Shown here: positions 56,800-64,000 of the stretch, piece after piece
Layout of the letters: every line of letters starts with the position of its first letter
Numbering within the stretch: position 1 is the first letter of the stretch
Origin: Dipteris shenzhenensis
Lineage: Eukaryota > Polypodiophyta > Polypodiopsida > Gleicheniales
Reading direction: 5' to 3' (one strand)
DNA length: 64,000 nucleotides
Assembly (NCBI GenBank): GCA_047967505.1
Contig: CM106538.1
The notes under the pieces: model-generated
Told to the model about the DNA's origin: nothing
What the model saw: the letters and a program-made list of their open reading frames with translations, nothing else
Database searches by the model: none
Made by a program: the position numbers and the translations under genes

Positions 56800-57420
56800 T
56801 GTGTGAAGTGAGATAATGTAATGCCATCATCAGTGACATCCAGTGGTCCAACAAGAGCCTCATTAGGCTCCTCAATATCCAGTGCCCACCCTCTTGATCC
56901 TGCCAACTCCTCATCATCTCCATCCTCTTGTAACAATTCCTTCTCCTTCATTTTTCTAGTCACTACCCTTCCAACCTCCCCTCTGGCTTTAGGGTAATGC
57001 AACACTTTCTCTCTTCTTTTTGATTTGTCGAAGCCGACAAGTCCATTTGGAGATCATAAGCAACTGATACCACGATCCTCAAAGTAGGATGAACATTGTA
57101 TGAAATAATGAATCTTAAGGATTCATACCTTCAACCACACACGAGGGAATGCCATCATCAACTACCTCCATTGGCCCAATAGGAGTCTCCCCAAGCTCCT
57201 CCACATCTTGTGCCTACCCTCCTGAGCCCATCCAACTCATCACCTCCATCAACATGTAACCATTCCTTCTCCATTTTTCTAGTCACCGGCTTCAGGGCAT
57301 TGCAATGCCTGCTTTCTTCTTTTTAATTTCCCTGAGCTTGAAAGTCCATTTGGAGATCATATACAACTGATAGTAGGATGAACATGTATGAAATTATGAA
57401 TGTTAAAGGTTCACACCATC
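56800..57420 (-). repeat. Tandem duplication of a probable exon (about 330 bp)
   Basis: 56816-57135 and 57149-57420 are similar: shared phrases atgccatcatca, ccttctcc..tttttctagtcac, cttgaaagtccatttggagatcat and gtaggatgaaca. On the minus strand the first encodes KMKEKELLQEDGDDEELAG and IEEPNEALVGPLDVTDDGI; the second a matching but degraded version (MEKEWLHVDGGDELDG). They probably belong to the minus-strand gene that contains the phosphatase domain. Confidence 0.6.
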
Positions 57421-57720
57421 AACCATACATGATGTGGACCATGGTTGGACTCCACAATTGCAGAGTGGTCATGACTAGTACATACAAAAGTGGAGTCCAG
57501 ATCACTGGTCCTCCCTCTCTTAAGTGTTCTTACATCTCCACCCAGAGATTCTCCTTCACCTACATTACAAAATTAATAGTGAAAGTACTCTTATAGAAAA
57601 ATGGACGCTAAGAATAGTTCAGGATATTATCGCAATACACACTTGTAATAGGTGTCACATGCTTGCCATCAGGAGAAGTAAACTCAGGATTGAGTCAACC
57701 ATCTGCACATGAACATAAAG

Positions 57721-58199
57721 AAACTTCAATAATTTAACAACTAACTTGCTACAATGAAAGTAACCACACATAATTTAAAACATACCAGATCTACATGATG
57801 TTGGAATGCTAAGAATTGATTTGGATCTCTCAAAAATGGGCTCCCTACATGCACTACGTACTAATCTTTGTTGCTACATGAGCAAAGCATATAAAGTGGT
57901 ACATGTGACCGCATTGTAATTTAAACACCTTAAATGATTGAGTACCAAAAGCGAAGCCATAGGCTAAGCAGTGGCTGTAGTCACCAGACTTCAAAAGCAA
58001 ACCACCCATACCATCAACAACCAGTGGATGTGAGGGGCCTGAACTTAGCCCTAGATTCCAATTGTAAGAAAAAATCCCTGTGGGCCTGTGCCTCCTTAAT
58101 CATCATCTCTATTTCTAAAGCTGAAACTTACGAATATATACAAAATATCAAAACTTTCCAAAACCTCCAAACATATGTATTTTAATCAACCTTGTGCAA
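57721..58199. other. No gene recognised
   Basis: Between the duplicated exon region and the tandem array; probable intron sequence if the flanking minus-strand exons are one gene. Confidence 0.35.
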
Positions 58200-60000
58200 T
58201 GATACTTAGGTGCATCATAGAAAAAATAATGAGCTGTGTAGCATACAAAAAGCACATGATATGTGTTATGATATATAGCTCATTCACCATGCTTGAAATA
58301 TTAGATTAAGTACTACATAGTAGAGATAATGTACATCACATGAGCTATATAGCTCATTTAGTAGGCTTGAAAGAATAGAATGAGTGCTATATAGCATAGA
58401 TAATGTACATAGCACATATTTTGAGCTATATAGCTCTTACACTATGTTTTGAAGAATAGATTGAGTGCTATATAGCATGGGATAATGTACATAGCACATA
58501 GCATGAGCTATATAGCTCATTCAGCATGCTTGAAATATTAGATTAAGTACTATATAGTAGAGATAATGTACAACACATGCGCTATATAGCTCATTCAGTA
58601 GGTTTGAAAGAAGAGATTGAGTGCTATATAGCATAGATAATGTACATAGCATATAGTATGAGCTATATAGGTACATTATGTTTGTAAGAATAGATTGCAT
58701 GCTATATAGCATGGGATAATGTACATAGCACATAGCATGAGCTAGATAGCTCATTCAATATGCTTGGAAGAATAGACTGCTTGCTATATAGCAGAGATAA
58801 TATACATAGTACACAGTATGAGCTATATAGAACATACAGTATGCTTGGAAGAAGAGATTGAATGCTATAGAGCAAGGATAATGTACATAGCACATAACAT
58901 GACCTATGTAGCTTATTCGGTAGGCTGAGAGAATAGATTGAGTGTTATATAACATAGATAATGTACATAGCACACAGGATGAGCTATATAGCTACATTAT
59001 GTTTGGAAGAATAGATTGCATGCTATATAGCATGGTATAATAATGTACATAGCACAGAGCACATAGCATGAGTATATAGCTGATTCAGTATGCTTAGAAT
59101 AATAGACTACTTATTATATAGCAGAGATAATGTACACAGTACATAGTATGAGCTAAATAGCTCATACAATATGCTTGGAAGAATAGATTAAGTGCTATAG
59201 AGCAGGGATAATGTACATAGCACATAGCATGACCTATGTAGCTTATTCGGTAGGCTAAGAGAATAGATTAAGTGCTATATAGCATAGGTTTTGTACATAG
59301 CACACAAGATAAGCTATATAGCTACATTATATTTGGAAGAGATTGTGTGCTATATAGCATGGGATAATGTACATAGCACATAGCATGAGCTATGTAGCTG
59401 ATTCAATATGCTTGGAAGAATAGACTCCTTATTATATAGCAGAGATAATGTACATAGTACATAGTATGAGCTATATAGCTCATACAGTATTCTTGGAAGA
59501 ATAGATTGAGTGCTATAGAGCTGGGATAATGTACATAGTGCATAGCATGACATATGGAGCTTATTCAACAGAGGGTGAGAGAATAGAGCGAGTGTATCTA
59601 CTAGAGATAAAGCACATAGCACACTGTATGAGCTATATAGCTCATTCACTATGCTTGAAAGATGAAATAAAGCAATATATAATAGAAATAATGTATAGCA
59701 CATAGTATGAGCTATATAATATATAATATAGCTCATTATATTATATTAATATAATATAGCTATATTATATGAGCTATATTATATTATTATATAATATAAT
59801 ATATTATACATGAGCTATATTATATAGCTCATATAATATAGCACATAGTATGAGTGATATAATGTAGCTCATGTATAATATATAATACATGCTATATATT
59901 AGAGATATTATACACAGCAAACTGTATGAGATATATAGCTCATGTAGAATGCCTGAGAGATTAGATTAAGTGCTATATAGCACAAATCAAAAATAAAATA
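58200..60000. repeat. Tandem array of about 80-bp units with GAGCTATATAGCTC palindromes
   Basis: Unit: gtgctatatagcat(g)(g)gataatgtacatagcacatag(c/t)atgagctatatagctcattcag.atgcttgaaagaatagattgA, repeated more than twenty times with point changes and occasional doublings (periods near 80 bp; higher-order alternation of two variants). The end (59715-59890) collapses into nearly pure ATATAATATA palindromes. The core GCTATATAGC is shared with the 44-46 kb array, but the remaining unit sequence is different. Confidence 0.85.
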
Positions 60001-60023
60001 AAATCATTTGGGAGGCTCACCTT

Positions 60024-60875
60024 GGCATCATCAACCCTTTTATGTAGTTCCTGTACATCGTCTTTGGTATGCAATCTTTGGAACATTTGTAACAATCATT
60101 CTCGATCAACACCCTCTCTAAGACTGGATAAGTCAGCTTCCATCTTGTTCATCTCTGTGCACTTGGATTTTACTCTTTACAAGTCCCAGCTAGCAATCTC
60201 AAGAATCTGGCGTTTCTCATCAAGTGCTGACTTCAGACATCCCAACCTAATCTCAGCTGCACTTGTCATTCCAATGCCATCTTTCTATTTTTTTTGGAAT
60301 TCTAGGCTCATATAAAACAAATTTTTCACTGATGTTGTGGAAATGACAGGTTTTACATTGGGTGAAGGGAACACACCATGTAAAGATCTCATATTCTCTT
60401 CACACCTCTTGCGCTTTGCACCTAGATGCCCTCGGACCTCATAATGTTCCATTGCACTCTCCGCAAATGGAGCCCATGCAATGGTGAAAGGCTACATGTC
60501 CTCAGCTCTTTGCACTGACTTGTAGTTCTCCAAGGCAAAGGACTTTGCAAAAAATAGCCCGATTTCATAATTGGGTAGCTCCTCTTGATAGACTTCATAG
60601 TGACGCCACACAAGCTTCTCGATAAACTCATCATGTACATGATATGACTTTATTTTCTTTTGCCCAAAAATTGGTTTGGGACATGCAAATACAGACTCCC
60701 AGTCTGCAAGACTGATGTCTTTTGAACCTGTTCGTATCTCCTTTGGATCAATTCCAACCATACTGAGCCCATACTCCTCATTAAACTCCCATGCATACCG
60801 GCAAATTTTCTTTTGTACTGGGACCTGCACTTGTGATATCTTCTTAGATGCCTTGCGAGCTGCAATAGCTGCCAT
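60024..60875 (-). pseudogene. Exon(s) of unidentified protein with coiled coil
   Basis: Reading from MAAIAARKASKKISQVQVPV (60875) through RYAWEFNEEYG, FIEKLVWRHYEVYQEELPNY and FFAKSFALENYKS to AEDM, where a TAG (about 60490) breaks an otherwise continuing frame (PFTIAWAPFAESAMEHYEV). Later minus-strand text has a charged coiled-coil character (KRQILEIASWDL, MNKMEADLSSLREGVDRE, DDVQELHKRVDDAK) and ends at AAG-GTGAGC, a good 5' splice site, right at the edge of the tandem array. It may be the 5' part of the gene with the phosphatase domain. No known family. Confidence 0.45.
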
Positions 60876-60904
60876 GATCTTTGCAAAGATAGAAATAATA
60901 AAAG

Positions 60905-61680
60905 TCAATATGATTCATTATGATTCACTGCATGATCAATAGCCAATAATATATTTAGAATGACGTCTTCTATGTTCCTTCCATATACAAAACCATATTG
61001 TCTGGCATGCACCACCCTACTCAGAATATGCTTAATTCTATGGGCCAAATCCTTGACCATAACTTTGCACACACAATTGAGCATCGATAAAGGTCTCCAA
61101 CGACATGGTAACCATCTATTCAGCTCCTTAGGAATGAGCTTTATCATACCCATATTAAGACTCTGAGGCATCACACCTCTTTGAAAGCACCAGTTAATTA
61201 CTTCCATCATATCCTCCACAAGTTATATTGATAGAACTCAATAGGCATACTACTAGGCCCAAGTGACTTACCTCTAATGATAGAGAACACAAGATATTTG
61301 ATCTCAGCTGAAGAAGGGCCTTTGCAACAATAGAGCCTCATAAGGCATCACCACCTATCATGCAAATTGCTTGGGAATGCATCCAGCTTTACCTTGTAAT
61401 TTGTGCTTTCAACTGACCTAGTACCCGCAATGCTAGATAAATGCTACATGAAAATCCCAGCTATTTTTGACTCCTCATACACTAGATTGCCCTCAGCATA
61501 CTTTTCTCTCTAACTGCTCTAAAGAAGAATGCCGACAGTGTGTCACCTTCTTGAAGCCACTTTGAACCTTAACTGTATCCAGCCTAGCATGCTCTATAGC
61601 TCTCAACAAAAGCTCAACCGAGGAAAGCAATGAAGGAAAAATAGGATCCAATGGATTCTCAGCAATAGTCAACAACAATT
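60905..61680 (-). mobile_element. LINE reverse transcriptase relic
   Basis: Minus-strand 61219-60905 reads GMIKLIPKELNRWLPCRWRP, then LSMLNCVCKVMVKDLAHRIK and QYGFVYGRNIEDVILNILL. These are the LIPK, WRPISLLN, K.LA.RIK and Q.GFV.GR.I.D.IL blocks of LINE RT. The upstream part (to about 61500) gives KSLGPSSMPIEFYQ-like text as in KAPGPDGFP. The catalytic YADD region is lost, because the coiled-coil gene starts right there. Confidence 0.75.
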
Positions 61681-61900
61681 ACAAGCTCACCTTCGCCTTC
61701 CCTTGTCTCCTCATTCTTCCTGCTCTCTCTTCCCCAAAATCTTTAGCAATCTTAGTAACCATTTCAATACAAGCACTCCATCTATTGAAAGGTCTCGAAT
61801 GGCATACTTCTTACATGCTCTATAGCTCTCAAGAAAATCTCAATTGAGAAAAGCAACGAAGGAAAAATAGGATCCAATGGATTCTCAGCAATAGTACATG
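61588..61900 (+). repeat. Direct repeat of about 86 bp
   Basis: 61588-61675 and 61814-61900 share catgctctatagctctcaa and gaaggaaaaataggatccaatggattctcagcaatagt, separated by about 140 bp. Function unknown. Confidence 0.8.
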
Positions 61901-61910
61901 ATGACCAGAC

Positions 61911-62636
61911 TACACATGCAGACCCAAACAATAGACAGAGAGTCTATTTGCTACATTCTCACAATGCACAGCCTCAACACGCCATTGATCTCCCCTGAGC
62001 CAGAACCAAGCTTTCGACCTCTTGTGTTGGACTATCGATGTTGATGCTTCCCGGCTTCCATAAACTCTCCCAAGAAATATTTCAATTGATCGACCTAGGA
62101 ACATACGGAATGGGATGTGAACCCAATAAATCGAGGCTACCTGTGCCTTTGCCTCTACTATTTGGTGAGAATAGTGAACACTTCCTGAGTGGAAACATCT
62201 CTAATTTCATTGGACTCTTGGGAGGATCGAGACCCTTCTTTCGCCCTCTATGCCTACCCTTGCCAAATCGATTCAAAGCTCCCCTAAAGCAACCTTTCCT
62301 TTGTTCTCACATGTGCCTGCCTCATCTTGGCAACTGCCTCTCCGAATATAGCATTTACCTCTTCAGCAAATGTTTTCTTCTCCACCTGCACCACAAGGTC
62401 TACTATAGACACATTAGCAGGGGGCACCTATGATCTTGTCACCCATTGACATTGGGTAGCATCCCTCACTTCACCTATGAAGATGTTGGCATGATGTTGA
62501 GGGTGGCTTCTCTGGCCCTCCTCAAGTCCTTGTGTGTCTAGCATCTAGGAGATGCTAATCATTGGTGTAGAAGTGGGTTGTGGTTGATGACTCCTATGAG
62601 TGTGCATTCCATAAAACAAAAATGGGACAAAGATAT
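61911..62636. other. No gene recognised
   Basis: The frame 62038-62433 is open on the plus strand for 131 codons but has no family resemblance and a complementary open frame; not supported as a gene. Confidence 0.3.
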
Positions 62637-62740
62637 TAGAGAAGCTATACTGTCATCGGATGGAAGCACATTGAAAGGGGTGATCAATTAGAGAAGCAGT
62701 CATGTTATCGAATGGAAGCACATTGAAAGGATGATCCACA
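62637..62740 (+). repeat. 52-bp tandem duplication
   Basis: Two copies of tagagaagc..tgt(c)atcg.atggaagcacattgaaagg..gatca; both are inside a weak minus-strand frame (62892-62653). Confidence 0.7.
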
Positions 62741-64000
62741 AGAAGCCATTCGCCGCTTTGCACATTAGCATCAATGCAATTTTCATCGTACTTCTCATCT
62801 AAGACCTTTGCATATGTGGTGCAAGATGCCTCGTTAATGAGTGGTTCTTCAGATGGGCCTTTATAGATGAAGCCAGGTTGTTTGTGGTGCAAGATGCATT
62901 GCTAATGGCAATTATTCAGGGCTATATTTCATCTAATTCACCCCCACGACACAGGTGGAAATGGCACCCTTTCTAGGAGCAGCGCTCAAGACTTTTTTGG
63001 CTCTAGCAACAATGAGGTGCTTACCAACATCCTTGGCATCTACAAACAGTCATGTACCTTCAATGACCAATTCGATTTCCAAAAATCCGCATACACCAAA
63101 GGGCTTGCATGTTCATGAATTGATTAGAGCTAGCAATACCATTTCATCCATACGATGGCTGATTAAAGCATTAACATTGAGGATCACCATGTTGCCAATG
63201 GTCTAGGAAGAAGGAGTTGAGAGGATCATATGGGCACCAAAAAACCCAACATTGAAATGAAGGAAATGTTGCATAGTTGATTCAAGGAGTGGCAATACTC
63301 AATTTGCTATTTTGCATACAAGAAAGCATTTATACAGAGCTCTTGCATGTAGAGCATTGATGAGTGTGAAGGAAGGCTTCCATGGCCTAGATGAAAATTT
63401 GGTCAAGCATTAGCATTTGGCAGAGTCTAGAAAGGAAGGCTTCGATGGTGCGCATGACAATTTGACTGAGATAATAAAGAGAATTAAGTTAGTGGTAATA
63501 GACATAGGCCCCATCTATAGATATGGAGAAATTATCTGATCAATGAGGGTAGCAAGCTACGCTTTTTTAGGCAACATCCGATGTAAAAACATATTTATAT
63601 GTGGCTCAAGGAGAGCTTCAAATTTGAATAGATTGCATTATGCTACATGCCTAAAGCTTTCACAAAAATGATTCACACATTCTCCTCCTTCTTAATTGCT
63701 CCCTTTAAGCTTATATTACAATGGTATGTTTTGTCGTAACAACGGCTCAATGTGCTCCTGCCAATAGACTGGCAGATTGTGGGAGGTCCTAACCTAATCC
63801 TGGGATCTACGTGGGATGCCTTGCTATCGTGGGTGGCATTGATGATGTGGGTTGTCCTTCTAGCATGTCGTCGGATGACATAGTCTATCCTACGGCATGT
63901 CATCATGTCATTTTAATCTCCTTGAGATTAAATGATACATGCATGGAAGGCCTTGATTTGTGACATGTGTGTGGTTGTCTTTATGCATGGATGATCCATA
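62741..64000. other. No gene recognised
   Basis: Short frames only on both strands; no repeats or RNA genes identified. Confidence 0.35.

Noticed and set aside
58521-59736. Cys/Tyr/Leu-rich minus-strand frames in the 58-60 kb array
   Set aside because: By-products of the tandem repeat.
62038-62433. 131-codon frame as a gene
   Set aside because: No family resemblance, no splice or promoter context, and an overlapping frame on the other strand.

Overview
The window reads as nuclear DNA of a seed-free vascular plant, most likely a fern. Genes have GT-AG introns. There is one intronless PLS-class PPR gene of the kind that is abundant in ferns, and relics of Helitron, LINE, Ty3/gypsy, hAT-like and RT-bearing elements are layered densely around it. 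The assignment is inference from gene style; no organelle, rRNA or tRNA gene is present to fix it.

Layout. 0.5-4.9 kb: decayed Helitron (Rep plus PIF1-like helicase). 5,222-17,064: an 11.8-kb element bounded by 32-bp inverted repeats (30/32 matches), the main discovery here. It carries (a) a 417-aa three-exon gene on +; (b) a six-exon gene on - that joins a divergent histone H3 to a Ulp1/C48-type cysteine protease domain; (c) a divergently transcribed + gene for a lysine-rich then acidic protein; (d) further + exons, perhaps the same gene split by a retroelement fragment; and (e) an intact four-exon, 813-aa putative DDE transposase on -. Genes b, c and d hold six in-frame TAG/TGA codons but no frameshifts within their recognisable exons. 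17.1-22.3 kb: a foldback repeat, relics of EEP-endonuclease and OTU domains, a hAT-type MITE, a glutathione S-transferase fragment and a MITE/SINE-like repeat. 22,997-25,567: an 856-aa PPR gene whose DYW domain is cut off at the HxE motif. 26.8-32.5 kb: two LINE relics and a gypsy integrase relic.

33,434-40,201: a full-length Ty3/gypsy element with almost identical 461-bp LTRs but broken pol. 44.0-46.1 kb: a tandem array built on a GCTATATAGC palindrome. 46,415-49,046: a non-autonomous LTR element with no recognisable gag-pol (TRIM/LARD type). 49.5-54.0 kb: relics of an RT-bearing element and of another transposon protein. 55.1-60.9 kb: exons on - that may form one gene (coiled coil, duplicated acidic exon, FCP1-like HAD phosphatase domain), with a second GCTATATAGC array lying where an intron would be. 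60.9-61.7 kb: a LINE RT relic. The rest shows nothing recognisable.

Functional reading: the 11.8-kb element seems to pair a transposase with chromatin and SUMO-type functions (H3 mimic, Ulp1 protease, a protein with a possible ubiquitin-like tail). This could serve to counter host silencing, but that role is inference. The intact transposase and good TIRs suggest a fairly young copy, while the stop codons suggest a silenced, mutating one.
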